Source: an uncultured Actinomycetes bacterium
Lineage (GTDB): Bacteria > Actinomycetota > Coriobacteriia > Coriobacteriales > Atopobiaceae
Direction of reading: 5' to 3'
NCBI GenBank assembly: GCA_900313905.1
Contig: OMTG01000077.1
Location: 1 to 35,414, forward strand
Length of the DNA stretch: 35,414 bases
Of this stretch, positions 24,212 to 33,073 are shown one piece after another; position 1 is the stretch's first letter, and each line of letters opens with the position of its first letter. The position numbers and the translations under genes are program-made. The notes beneath the pieces are model-generated. The model saw only the letters and a program-made list of their open reading frames with translations, searched no databases and had not been told where the DNA came from.

Positions 24212-27200
24212 TTAGGCGAAGTAGGCGACGCCGCCTTCGAGCAGGGGCTGGAAGGTCGTGCCTGGGATGTTCTGGTAGCATCCCTTGCTCACGCGCTCCG
24301 AGTGGCCCATCTTGCCGAGGACGCGCCCATCCGGGCTCGTGATGCCCTCGACCGCGAGGTAGGAGCCGTTCGGGTTCACGCGGTAGTCCATCGAGGGCGT
24401 GCCGTTGTCGTCCACATACTGCGTGGCGACCTGGCCTGCCTCGACGAGCTTGGCGAGCACCTCATCGGATGCGACGAAACGGCCCTCGCCGTGGCTGATC
24501 GCGATGCGATGGAGCTCGCCGACCTCGCACTTGGAGAGCCAGGGCGAGCGGTCGGAGGCGACGCGGGTCGTGACGATGCGGGACTGGTGGCGTCCGATCG
24601 TGTTGAAGGTCAGGGTCGGGCTGGCAGCGCTCGTGTCCACGATGTCGCCGTAGGGCACGAGGCCGAGCTTGATCAGGGCCTGGAAGCCGTTGCAGATGCC
24701 GAGCATGAGGCCGAGGCGCTGCTTGAGGAGATCGCGGACCGCCTCGGTGATGGCGGGGTTGCGGAAGAAGGCGTTGATGAACTTGGCGGAGCCATCAGGC
24801 TCGTCGCCGCCAGAGAAGCCGCCGGGGATCATCACGATCTGGGACTCGTTGATCGCCTTCACCATCGCCTCGACCGATTCCGAAACCGCCTCAGGCGAGA
24901 GGTTGTTGATCACGAGGGAACGGGGGATGGCGCCGGCACGCCGCCAGGCGCGCTCGGAGTCATACTCGCAGTTCGTGCCCGGGAAGACCGGGATGATGAC
25001 ACGGGGCTTCGCGAAGTCGATGCCACCGGCAGGGGCAGCGAACTTCGCCTGCTCATAGCCGTGCTCGGAGGACTTCCAGCTGAGCTGCTTCAAGGCAGGG
25101 CCCTCTGCGGTGCCACGGTAGGGGTAGACGCTCTCGATGCCATGCTCCCAGGCCTCCTGGAGCGCAATCGCATCGACGGTCTCGCCACAGGCGCGGATAT
25201 GGTAGCCCTCGCAGGTCTCGCCGAAGGCAGAGACCGTGACGCCCTCGGGCGCCTCGGGGAGGATGTAGCCGTCTGCCAGCTCGACGAGGAAGGAGCCATA
25301 GGCGGGCGTGAAGAGGCTCTCGACGGTGTAGGCATCCTCGATATCGCAGCCCAGGGTGTTGCCGACGCACATCTTGAAGACAGCCTCGGCAGCGCAGCCG
25401 TAGCCCGGCGTCGCGCAGGCGATGGCGCCCTTGTCGGCGATGAGCTTCTCGACGTAGCTATAGGTAGCAAGAAGCGATGCTGCCTCAGGCACGAGGCCAT
25501 CCTCATGATAGGACGGCACGACAGCAACCACGCGGTCGCCTGCCTGCTTGAATTCAGGCGAGACGATGTTCGAGATCGTGCCCAGGCCGGTTGCGAAGGA
25601 GACGAGGGTGGGCGGCACGTCGAGGTCCTCGAAGGAGCCGGACATGGAGTCCTTGCCGCCAATGGAGGCGATGCCGAGATCCATCTGGGCCATGAGGGAG
25701 CCGAGGAGTGCTGCCGTCGGCTTGCCCCAGCGCTCAGGCACGTCGCGGAGCTTCTCGAAATACTCCTGGAAGGTCAGATAGAGGTCCTTGTGGGCAAAGC
25801 CCGTGGCGACCATCTTCGAGACGGACTCGACGACGGAGAGGTAGGCGCCGCGGAACTGGTCCTCGCTCATCAGGTAGGGGTTGAATCCCCATGCCATGCC
25901 CGAGCAGGTCGTGGTCTCGCCGTCGACCGGGAGCTTGGCCACCATGGCCTCGGCAGGGGTGAGCTGGGTCTTGCCGCCGAAGGGCATGAGGACGGTGCTT
26001 GCGCCGATTGTGGAGTCGAAGCGCTCGGAGAGGCCCTTGTTCGAGGCGACATTGAGGTCGCGGACAAGCGCGTCCATCTTCTGGCCGAAGGTCGTGCCTG
26101 CCCAGGTGTGGGCGTAGGGCTTCTGGGCCTCCACATGGACCTTCTGGTGCTTCGGGGCGCCGTTGGAGTTCAGGAACTCGCGGGAGATATCGACGATCGT
26201 CTCGCCGTCCCAGACCATGCGCAGCCGCTTCTCCTCGGTGACCTTTGCGACGACCGTGGCCTCGAGGTTCTCCTCGTGGGCGATCTTCAGGAATTCATCC
26301 ACATCCTCAGGGGCAAGGGCGACCGCCATGCGCTCCTGGGACTCGGAGATCGCAAGCTCGGTGCCGTCGAGCCCCTCATACTTCTTCGGGACGCGGTTGA
26401 GGTCGATGAAAAGGCCGTCGGCGAGCTCGCCGATAGCGACAGAGACGCCGCCCGCGCCGAAGTCGTTGCAGCGCTTGATGAGACGGCAGGCGTCCTTCCT
26501 GCGGAAGAGGCGCTGGAGCTTGCGCTCGATGGGGGCATTGCCCTTCTGGACCTCTGCCCCGTCCTGGGCGAGGGATTCGACGTTGTGGGCCTTCGAGGAG
26601 CCGGTGGCGCCGCCGATGCCGTCACGGCCGGTCCTGCCGCCAAGCAGGATGATCTTGTCGCCGGGAGCCGGGCACTCGCGGCGGACGTGGTCCTTCGGGG
26701 TCGCGCCGACGACAGCGCCGATCTCCATGCGCTTCGCGACATAGCCCGGATGGTAGAGCTCGGAGACCTGGCCGGTCGCAAGGCCGATCTGGTTGCCGTA
26801 GGAGGAGTAGCCCGCTGCGGCCGTGCGGCAGATCTTGCGCTGAGGGAGCTTGCCTTCGAGGGTCTCGGAGACAGGGACCGTCGGGTCGCCGGCACCGGTC
26901 ACGCGCATGGCCTGGTAGACATAGGAGCGTCCGGAGAGCGGGTCGCGGATGGCGCCGCCGATGCAGGTGGCAGCTCCGCCGAACGGCTCGATCTCGGTCG
27001 GGTGGTTATGGGTCTCGTTCTTGAAGAGGAAGAGCCAGTCTTCGGGCGTGCCATCCACATCGACCGTGCAGTGGACGGTGCAGGCGTTGATCTCCTCGGA
27101 CTCATCGAGGGTCGTGAGGACGCCCTCCTTCTTCAGGTACTTGGCGCCGATCGTGCCCATGTCCATGAGGCAGAGCGGCTTCTCGTCGCGGCCAAGCTCG

Positions 27201-27967
27201 TGGCGGGCGGCAAGGTAGCGCTGGAAGGCCTCTTGGATGACCGCATCGTCGATCTCGACGTCGTCGAGCATCGTGCCGAAGGTGGTGTGGCGGCAGTGGT
27301 CCGACCAGTAGGTATCGATCATCTTGATCTCGGTGATGGTCGGGACACGCCCCTCCTTCCTGAAGTACTCCTGGCAGAAGGCGATATCGGCGAGATCCAT
27401 GGCAAGGCCGCGCTCGTCGATGAAGGACTGGAGGCCTGCCTCGTCGAGGTCATTGAACCCGTCGAGCTTCTCCACCATGGCAGGCTTCGGATAGACGGTC
27501 CTGAGCGTGCTCTTCTTCTCGAGGGAGGCCTCGCGGGTCTCGACCGGGTTGATCACATAGCTCTTGATCTGGGCGATGTCGGCCTCGGAGAGCGTGCCTT
27601 CGAGCACATAGACCTTCGCGGAGCGCACGATCGGGCGCTCGCCCTTCGAGATGAGCTGCACGCACTCGCTTGCGGAATCGGCGCGCTGGTCGAACTGGCC
27701 AGGCAGGGACTCGACGGCGAAGACATAGGCCCCCTCAGCCACAGGAGGCATCTCCTCGAGCGAGGTCGTATCGACCTGGGGCTCGCTGAAGACGGTCGGG
27801 ATGCACTCCTTGAAGAGGGCGTCCGAGATGCCTTCCACGTCGTAGCGGTTGATGATGCGGAGGCTGGTGAGGCCGCGGATGCCCAGCATGTGCCGCAGCT
27901 CGTGCGACAGATCCTGTGCCTCGCCGTTGTAGCCGTCCTTCTTCTCCACGTAGATGCGCTGGACCAT
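24212..27967 (-). CDS. purL: Phosphoribosylformylglycinamidine synthase, single-chain
   Basis: A 1251-residue enzyme that converts FGAR and glutamine to FGAM with ATP in purine synthesis. It is the long form that fuses the synthetase and glutaminase parts. The synthetase half has DTYWSDHCRHTTF and the ETHNHPTEIEPFGGAATCIG motif (split here across about 290-360). The C-terminal glutaminase begins near FPGTNCEYDSERA and has its nucleophile cysteine in LGICNGFQAL (about residue 1088) and the later SHGEGRF histidine. The ATG at 27967 follows AAAGGTAGGA. No other pur gene is adjacent; it is transcribed alone, divergent from the HTH-aminotransferase gene with 290 bases between. Confidence 0.95.
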   Translation of the reverse strand: MVQRIYVEKKDGYNGEAQDLSHELRHMLGIRGLTSLRIINRYDVEGISDALFKECIPTVFSEPQVDTTSLEEMPPVAEGAYVFAVESLPGQFDQRADSASECVQLISKGERPIVRSAKVYVLEGTLSEADIAQIKSYVINPVETREASLEKKSTLRTVYPKPAMVEKLDGFNDLDEAGLQSFIDERGLAMDLADIAFCQEYFRKEGRVPTITEIKMIDTYWSDHCRHTTFGTMLDDVEIDDAVIQEAFQRYLAARHELGRDEKPLCLMDMGTIGAKYLKKEGVLTTLDESEEINACTVHCTVDVDGTPEDWLFLFKNETHNHPTEIEPFGGAATCIGGAIRDPLSGRSYVYQAMRVTGAGDPTVPVSETLEGKLPQRKICRTAAAGYSSYGNQIGLATGQVSELYHPGYVAKRMEIGAVVGATPKDHVRRECPAPGDKIILLGGRTGRDGIGGATGSSKAHNVESLAQDGAEVQKGNAPIERKLQRLFRRKDACRLIKRCNDFGAGGVSVAIGELADGLFIDLNRVPKKYEGLDGTELAISESQERMAVALAPEDVDEFLKIAHEENLEATVVAKVTEEKRLRMVWDGETIVDISREFLNSNGAPKHQKVHVEAQKPYAHTWAGTTFGQKMDALVRDLNVASNKGLSERFDSTIGASTVLMPFGGKTQLTPAEAMVAKLPVDGETTTCSGMAWGFNPYLMSEDQFRGAYLSVVESVSKMVATGFAHKDLYLTFQEYFEKLRDVPERWGKPTAALLGSLMAQMDLGIASIGGKDSMSGSFEDLDVPPTLVSFATGLGTISNIVSPEFKQAGDRVVAVVPSYHEDGLVPEAASLLATYSYVEKLIADKGAIACATPGYGCAAEAVFKMCVGNTLGCDIEDAYTVESLFTPAYGSFLVELADGYILPEAPEGVTVSAFGETCEGYHIRACGETVDAIALQEAWEHGIESVYPYRGTAEGPALKQLSWKSSEHGYEQAKFAAPAGGIDFAKPRVIIPVFPGTNCEYDSERAWRRAGAIPRSLVINNLSPEAVSESVEAMVKAINESQIVMIPGGFSGGDEPDGSAKFINAFFRNPAITEAVRDLLKQRLGLMLGICNGFQALIKLGLVPYGDIVDTSAASPTLTFNTIGRHQSRIVTTRVASDRSPWLSKCEVGELHRIAISHGEGRFVASDEVLAKLVEAGQVATQYVDDNGTPSMDYRVNPNGSYLAVEGITSPDGRVLGKMGHSERVSKGCYQNIPGTTFQPLLEGGVAYFA

Positions 27968-28116
27968 GGTCCTACCTTTCCAGTGGTGTGATGGCACGTA
28001 CGCCTCAATTCTACGACCAAAGGGCGGAAGGGGAGGGGAGCCGACCATCACCATTAATATTGCCGAGTTGTCCCGGTTCCATGGAGGGAAGCTGGCGCTT
28101 CTGTGCAGCCAACCTG

Positions 28117-28230
28117 AATTGAACCTATTTCCGCAAAAGTTCAATTAATAGCGCTGTGAAGCTGTGCTATGGTAGCTATGCGTTGAACAACAAGGGCAAA
28201 TAAAATTGAACTTTGTCTCTTAAATTGAAC
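28117..28230. promoter_or_regulatory. Array of AATTGAAC motifs in the purL/aminotransferase gap
   Basis: The 8-base motif AATTGAAC occurs at 28117-28124, inverted at 28139-28146, and direct at 28204-28211 and 28223-28230. A partial copy, TTGAAC, is at 28183-28188. The last two share AAATTGAACTT and are 19 bases apart; the first two form an inverted pair with a 14-base gap. The region is clearly richer in A and T than its surroundings. The closest copy ends 20 bases before the ribosome site of a protein with an N-terminal HTH, which suggests an operator array, probably autoregulatory. Confidence 0.6.
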
Positions 28231-28257
28231 TTCCAGAAATCCTGAGGAGGATTGCCT

Positions 28258-29781
28258 ATGGAGACCCATACAGCCCCGGAGTACGAGACATTTGCCGGGC
28301 GGCTGGAGGAGTCGATGAAGCGCCGCGGCCTGAAGCAGGTCGATGTGATACGCATGGCCGACGAGGCGGGCGTGAAGCTCGGGAAGAGCAAGCTCAGCCA
28401 GTATGTGGGCGGGAAGTCCTTCCCGCGCCCCGAAATGCTCGCCTTCCTGGCCGAGGCCCTCGGCGTCTCGGCCGCGTGGCTGGCTGGCAAGGATGAGATC
28501 GCGGAGCCAGAGGATGCAGCAGCTGCATCGGCCCCTGAACATGACAAGACCAAGGAAGGTCGTACCATGCGCCAATTCACGAAGTCCCACAAGCTCGACA
28601 ATGTGCTCTACGATGTGCGCGGCCCGGTCGTCGACGAGGCCAACCGCATGGAAGACGAAGGCACCCATGTCCTGAAGCTCAACATCGGCAACCCCGCCCC
28701 CTTCGGCTTCCGGACGCCCGATGAGGTCATCTACGATATGCGCCGGCAGCTCACCGAGTGCGAGGGCTACTCCGAGAGCCGCGGCCTCTTCAGCGCCCGC
28801 AAGGCCATCATGCAGTACGACCAGCTGAAGGGCCTGCCGAATGTCGAGATGAACGACATCTATACGGGAAACGGCGTCTCCGAGCTCATCAACCTGACGA
28901 TGCAGGCGCTGCTGGACGACGGCGATGAGATCTTGATCCCGAGCCCGGACTACCCGCTCTGGACGGCCTGTGCGACGCTTGCGGGTGGACACGTGGTCCA
29001 CTATCTCTGCGACGAGAAGGCCCATTGGTATCCTGACGTCGAGGACATCAAGCGCAAGGTCACCCCGCGCACCAAGGCCATCGTTATCATCAACCCCAAC
29101 AACCCGACGGGCGTCCTCTATCCGAAGGAGGTCCTCGAGGACATCGTGGAGGTCGCCCGCGAGAACCAGCTCATGATCCTCTCCGACGAGATCTACGATC
29201 GCCTTGTTATGGACGGCAAGAAGCACATCTCGATCGCCTCCCTGGCGCCGGACCTCTTCTGCATCACCTATTGCGGCCTCTCGAAATCCCATATGATCGC
29301 GGGCTACCGCATCGGATGGATGACGATATCGGGCAACAAGGACCTTGGCCGCGATTTCATGATGGGCATCAACATGCTCTCGAACATGCGCCTGTGCTCG
29401 AATGTGCCCGCCCAGTCGATCGTGCAGACCGCCCTTGGCGGCCACCAGTCCGTGAACGACTACATCGTGCCGGGCGGCCGCGTCTATGAGCAGAGGAACT
29501 ATGTCTACGAGGCCCTGAAGGCGATGGACGGCGTCGAGGTAGTGAAGCCGGATGCCGCCTTCTACATCTTCCCGAAGCTCGATCCGGACAAGTTCCATAT
29601 CACGGACGACGAGCGGTTTGCACTCGACCTCCTGCGCCAGAAGAAGGTGCTGATCGTCCACGGCAAGGGCTTCAACTGGGAGACGCCGGGCTATTTCCGC
29701 ATCGTCTACCTGCCGCGCATCGAGACGCTGAAGGACGCGATGGCAAAGCTCGCAGACTTCCTGAGCTACTACCACCAGTAA
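28258..29781 (+). CDS. HTH (Cro/CI-like) fused to AlaA-type aminotransferase
   Basis: A 507-residue fusion. Residues about 10-80 resemble a Cro/CI-type HTH: FAGRLEESMKRRGLKQVDVI, then KLSQYVGGKSFPRPEMLAFL and ALGVSAAWLAG. After an acidic Ala-rich linker (82-102), residues 104-507 are a complete fold-type I aminotransferase of the AlaA (glutamate-pyruvate) kind, with NPNNPTG (279-285), SDEIYD (309-314), PLP lysine Lys343 in CGLSKSHMIAGYR and Arg481 for the substrate carboxylate. The internal MRQFTKSHKLDNV at 104 is how a stand-alone AlaA would begin. The ATG at 28258 has GAGGAGG seven bases upstream, so the HTH is translated. It could sense PLP or amino-acid status, or be an enzyme that regulates itself. 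Confidence 0.88.
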   Translation: METHTAPEYETFAGRLEESMKRRGLKQVDVIRMADEAGVKLGKSKLSQYVGGKSFPRPEMLAFLAEALGVSAAWLAGKDEIAEPEDAAAASAPEHDKTKEGRTMRQFTKSHKLDNVLYDVRGPVVDEANRMEDEGTHVLKLNIGNPAPFGFRTPDEVIYDMRRQLTECEGYSESRGLFSARKAIMQYDQLKGLPNVEMNDIYTGNGVSELINLTMQALLDDGDEILIPSPDYPLWTACATLAGGHVVHYLCDEKAHWYPDVEDIKRKVTPRTKAIVIINPNNPTGVLYPKEVLEDIVEVARENQLMILSDEIYDRLVMDGKKHISIASLAPDLFCITYCGLSKSHMIAGYRIGWMTISGNKDLGRDFMMGINMLSNMRLCSNVPAQSIVQTALGGHQSVNDYIVPGGRVYEQRNYVYEALKAMDGVEVVKPDAAFYIFPKLDPDKFHITDDERFALDLLRQKKVLIVHGKGFNWETPGYFRIVYLPRIETLKDAMAKLADFLSYYHQ

Positions 29782-29803
29782 GGGGAGAAGTTCAGATCGA
29801 TCG

Positions 29804-29843
29804 AAGGCAGGCTGCCCGCTCACGCAGGCAGCCTGCCTTTTCT
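29804..29843 (+). terminator. Terminator of the aminotransferase gene
   Basis: A perfect 13-bp stem (29804-29816 with 29827-29839), a 10-base loop, and TTT beyond the stem on the plus side. It lies 22 bases after the stop and is shared with the convergent acetyltransferase gene. Confidence 0.85.
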
Positions 29844-29850
29844 GTGTCTG

Positions 29851-30465
29851 TCACTGCCACGGGAGGGACGGAGCTGGCACGGGGTGTCCGCCTATCATGA
29901 GCTCCATCCATACGACGTCGTACCAGCGGCTGAATTTGTAGCCGCACTCCTGGAAGCGGCCGATCATGCGGTAGCCGAGCTTCGTGTGGAAGCGGATGCT
30001 CGCATCGGTGAGGTAGGGGTCACCCCTGCGGCTTTCGGGGATGGCGGTGATGCAGGCATACATGTTCTGGATGCCGCGGCGCTTCAGCTCCTCGACGAGG
30101 CCGTCGTGGAGGATGCGTCCTATGCCCTTCCCACGTGCATCCTGTGCGAGATAGATCGAGGTCTCGACCGACCACCAGTAGGCGGGACGTCCATGGTAGA
30201 CACTCGCGTAGGCATAGCCGAAGATATGGGATGGATCGTCTTGTCCACAAGCCACAAGCCAGGGATAGCGCTCTTCAGTCTCGGCGATCCTGCGGCGGAA
30301 CTCCTCCGCGGTGGGCGCCTCATATTCGAAGGTGATGGCGGTCGTCTCCACGTAGGGGGCATAGATCCGGGAGAGGGCCTCTGCATCATCTGCCGTGGCT
30401 GGCCTGAGGCAGATGGCAGGGGATGGGGTGGCTGGTGGCATGGAAGCTCTTTTCTCGTATGGCAT
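29851..30465 (-). CDS. GNAT N-acetyltransferase, Pat/MnaT-like
   Basis: A 204-residue acetyltransferase of the GNAT superfamily, closest to phosphinothricin/methionine sulfone acetyltransferases (Pat, MnaT/YncA). Signs are LRPATADDAEALSRIYAPYV (20-39) at the N-terminus, the acetyl-CoA motif QDARGKGIGRIL (108-119), and the ECGYKFSRWYDVVWMEL ending (173-189). It would N-acetylate an amino group on a small amino-acid-like compound, using acetyl-CoA. The ATG at 30465 follows GGAAGG; an ATG at 30441 is an alternative that would trim eight residues. Convergent with the aminotransferase gene. Confidence 0.88.
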   Translation of the reverse strand: MPYEKRASMPPATPSPAICLRPATADDAEALSRIYAPYVETTAITFEYEAPTAEEFRRRIAETEERYPWLVACGQDDPSHIFGYAYASVYHGRPAYWWSVETSIYLAQDARGKGIGRILHDGLVEELKRRGIQNMYACITAIPESRRGDPYLTDASIRFHTKLGYRMIGRFQECGYKFSRWYDVVWMELMIGGHPVPAPSLPWQ

Positions 30466-30626
30466 GGCTGCCTTCCCAGTGTAGGCACTTTCTGTTGCCA
30501 GACGCTTTCGCCGCATGCTTGCCCCCCACACCGCACTTGCCGACGCCTGCTGTGGTACAAATGGCAGGAAGGGTACATTTTCAGATACGCCACACGGTGC
30601 ATCTCATCCGATTGGGGGCCTTTGCA

Positions 30627-31856
30627 ATGGAGCAGGACTACACCATTCATAGTTCCATCATGGACAGGGAGTTCGACGTCGAGGTCTATGGCATGGGCGG
30701 GGCTCCCCTGATCGTGTTCCCAGAGGGCAATGGCTCCTGTTCGAGCTGGAACAACAACGGGATGGTCGAGACGCTGCAGGACCTGATCGATGCGGGGACC
30801 ATCCAGCTCTTCTGCGTCGATTCCGCCGACCCGTCGGGCTGGTACTTCGCTGAAGGCAATCCCTCCTACCGCAAGCGTTCCGCCATGTCCTACCTCTCCT
30901 TCATCTGCAAGGAGTTCGTGCCCTTCGTGCGCTCGAAGAACAGTGGCATCCCGATCGTCGTGGGTGCCGGCATCGGCGCCCTCAACGCCACGATCGCGAT
31001 GCTCCAGCATCCTGAGCTCTTCGGGGGCCTCCTTGCGATGTCGGGCACCTATGATGCCCGGGCGCTCGTAGGGGACGAGTTCGACGACGAGTGGGCAGAG
31101 CTCTCTCCGGTCGATATCGCCCAGCATCTTTCGGCTGCCCAGAAGAGGATCCTGGCACCCCGCCACCTCGCCTTCGTGACCGGCCAGAACGGGTCCGAGG
31201 ATGGGGCGGACAGCCAGCGTGCCCTCGATGCCATCTTCGCCGACCAGAAGATCAAGGCCACCTTCGAGTATTGGGGCTACGACGTCACGCACAGCTGGAT
31301 GTGGTGGCAGGAGATGGCACGGCAGATGGTGCCGTGCCTCCTCACCGATGATGGGCTTGCCGAGCGCAAGCGCACCGGCATCCTTTCCCGGGCGCAGATC
31401 GCAGCGTCCCAGGCCGAGGATGAGCATGCCGCACGCGAGGAGGATCTGGCCGGCGCCAAGGCCTGGCTCGACAATGCCTCCGCCAATGTCGCGGCGACCT
31501 CGAAGCGGCTCGACGCCGAGGTCGCGAATGTCCAGGCCCGCGGCAAGCGCGCCCAGGACCTGCAGGAGAGCGCGAATGCCCTCTGGAGCGCCCGCGACGA
31601 GGCGGCCCGCGCCCTGGCAGAGGCCGAGGCCCTTGCCCGTGCCGCGCAGGACGATGCAGACCGGGCGGCGCATGCCCTGGCGGATGCCCAGTGGATCGAG
31701 GGCGAGGCCCAGGCAGCGGCTGATGCGGCGGTCGAGGAAGAGCGCCACGCGAAGGAAGCGGTCGATGCCCGCACGGAGGCGCTGGAGAAGGCGGAGCGTG
31801 CCCGGATCCGTGCCCAGGCAGCCCTGAAGGCAGCCCAGGATTCCAGGGCCCAGTAG
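30627..31856 (+). CDS. Esterase-fold protein without nucleophile, with coiled-coil tail
   Basis: A 409-residue protein. Residues 1-245 resemble the COG4947 putative esterase family (alpha/beta hydrolase): VYGMGGAPLIVFPEGNG, LIDAGTIQLFCVDSADPSGW, FVPFVRSKN and LFGGLLAMSGTYDAR are recognisable family parts. The nucleophile elbow, normally GCSxGG with the active serine, reads GAGIG (113-117), so the serine is glycine. A histidine that may be the triad base remains (THSWMWW, His222). Residues about 255-405 form a long Ala/Glu/Arg coiled coil. No signal peptide or transmembrane segment is seen. It is probably a non-catalytic binding or structural protein. The ATG at 30627 follows GGGGG. Confidence 0.75.
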   Translation: MEQDYTIHSSIMDREFDVEVYGMGGAPLIVFPEGNGSCSSWNNNGMVETLQDLIDAGTIQLFCVDSADPSGWYFAEGNPSYRKRSAMSYLSFICKEFVPFVRSKNSGIPIVVGAGIGALNATIAMLQHPELFGGLLAMSGTYDARALVGDEFDDEWAELSPVDIAQHLSAAQKRILAPRHLAFVTGQNGSEDGADSQRALDAIFADQKIKATFEYWGYDVTHSWMWWQEMARQMVPCLLTDDGLAERKRTGILSRAQIAASQAEDEHAAREEDLAGAKAWLDNASANVAATSKRLDAEVANVQARGKRAQDLQESANALWSARDEAARALAEAEALARAAQDDADRAAHALADAQWIEGEAQAAADAAVEEERHAKEAVDARTEALEKAERARIRAQAALKAAQDSRAQ

Positions 31857-31881
31857 GCACGAAAATCAGCGATTCACGACA

Positions 31882-31920
31882 AGGAGGGGCTGGCGCCTGT
31901 GAGCTGCGCCAGCCCCTCCT
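31882..31920. terminator. Bidirectional hairpin between convergent genes
   Basis: A perfect 15-bp stem (31882-31896 with 31906-31920) with a 9-base loop, between the pseudo-esterase gene (+) and the AraC gene (-). Neither side has a real T run, so termination may rely on the stem. Confidence 0.6.
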
Positions 31921-31942
31921 GCACTCTGCAGCCTGATGCTGG

Positions 31943-32818
31943 CTAGGGGTTCACGATCTCGCGATAGAGCCGGGGCGTGCCTGCCCGGTAGGCGCTCGGG
32001 CTCTGCCCCACCATCTGGCTGAAGCGGTAGCTGAAATTGCTCTCGCTTGCGAAGCCGACCCGCTGCGCGATCTCGCTCACCGGGAGCGCCGTCTCCCCCA
32101 GGAGCTTCTTTGCCTGCGTGATGCGGTAGCGCAGCAGATAGCTGTGGGGCGTGGTGCCGAGCTGGCGCTTGAAGAGGCGGATGAGCTGCGACGTGCTGAC
32201 CGAGGCCTCCCGTGCGATGTCCTCCACATGCAGGTCCTCCTGGCAGTGCCGCTCCATGTAGGAGCGTGCGACAGCGACCGCATCGAAGTCCGTGCCGGCG
32301 CTCTCGGTGCCGGATGCGAGGGCGATGCCGGTCATGAGCTCATCCAGGGCAAGCGAGACCCTGAGGGACTGTGCATAGCCCTCCTGCGCCATGTTCTGGA
32401 AGATGGTGTCGAAGGAGGCCTCCACATCGGAAAGCGGGAGCGGGACCGGCTGGAGCTTCGGGAGCCCCATCATCTCGCCGATCGTCTGGGCGCCAGCGCC
32501 ATTCACGTGGGCCCAGAGATGGTACCAGTGGTGGCGGGAGGGGTCGGTGCGGTAGCGCTGGGGCGTGCGGCAGTCCATAAGGAGGGCCTGGCCCTGCCCG
32601 ACCGTCACGGTCTGGTCTCCCTGCTCGACGAGGCCGGCACCGCCCAGCGTATAGAAGATCAGATAGGCGTCCTTGTGGGACCTTTCTGTCATGAACCGCT
32701 CGAGGGCAAAGAAGGCTCCCGCTTCGGTGCAGAAGTAGGGCAGGGCCTGTTCTGCTTCCGAAGGCGTGGCCCTCAGCCACGTGCTGCGCTTCTCGAGGTC
32801 CATCGTGTAGGAGAGCAT
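31943..32818 (-). CDS. AraC-family regulator, probably of rhamnose genes
   Basis: A 291-residue regulator with an N-terminal cupin-like sensing domain (about 20-165) and a C-terminal double HTH of about 100 residues. The first HTH contains VEDIAREASVSTSQLIRLF and the second VSEIAQRVGFASESNFSYRF, the standard AraC/XylS pattern ending in SPSAYRAG. It lies divergent from rhaB across 371 bases, so rhamnose or a breakdown product is the likely effector. That link is by position only, and RhaR/RhaS orthology was not tested. The ATG at 32818 follows GAAAGG with eight-base spacing; the frame is open 45 codons further upstream in A/T-rich promoter DNA. Confidence 0.88.
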   Translation of the reverse strand: MLSYTMDLEKRSTWLRATPSEAEQALPYFCTEAGAFFALERFMTERSHKDAYLIFYTLGGAGLVEQGDQTVTVGQGQALLMDCRTPQRYRTDPSRHHWYHLWAHVNGAGAQTIGEMMGLPKLQPVPLPLSDVEASFDTIFQNMAQEGYAQSLRVSLALDELMTGIALASGTESAGTDFDAVAVARSYMERHCQEDLHVEDIAREASVSTSQLIRLFKRQLGTTPHSYLLRYRITQAKKLLGETALPVSEIAQRVGFASESNFSYRFSQMVGQSPSAYRAGTPRLYREIVNP

Positions 32819-32911
32819 GGATGCGCCTTTCTGGTGGGCAGATGCCTCCTGGTTGGCATCGGGGCAGGCCATCTGCCATTTTGCCCCAATCATAGCATGC
32901 AGCGCTATCAG

Positions 32912-32949
32912 TAAATTGAACATGACATCAAAATATATAAGACATGTCA
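32912..32949. promoter_or_regulatory. Rhamnose control region, araC-proximal sites
   Basis: TAAATTGAAC at 32912-32921 is identical to 28221-28230 in the aminotransferase promoter. Directly beside it, TGACAT (32923-32928) and ATGTCA (32944-32949) form an inverted pair with 15 A/T-rich bases between, and GACATGTC (32941-32948) is itself palindromic. The rest of the 371-base gap (32819-33189) has no gene and is A/T-rich, as expected of a divergent promoter. Confidence 0.4.
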
Positions 32950-33073
32950 GCATGCGTCATCCCCGGAATGGCGCACGGCTGCCGGGCCGATGGCCTGATG
33001 CTGGATGCGTTTTCCCGCACGCCTTGCGAAGAGGCTGCCCCAGCCCTCTTCTAATGATGCGCAAAAATCGAAA

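Noticed and set aside
24197..27991. A 1264-codon open frame antisense to purL, plus similar long antisense frames over ecfA, ecfT, the aminotransferase and others
   Set aside because: GC-rich third codon positions remove stops from the opposite strand. The products are Asp/Glu/Val/Leu/Arg-rich strings with no recognisable domain, while the opposite strand encodes clear enzymes.
28100..28257. CRISPR-like array
   Set aside because: The repeated unit is only 8-11 bases with unequal spacing and both orientations, so operator sites fit better.
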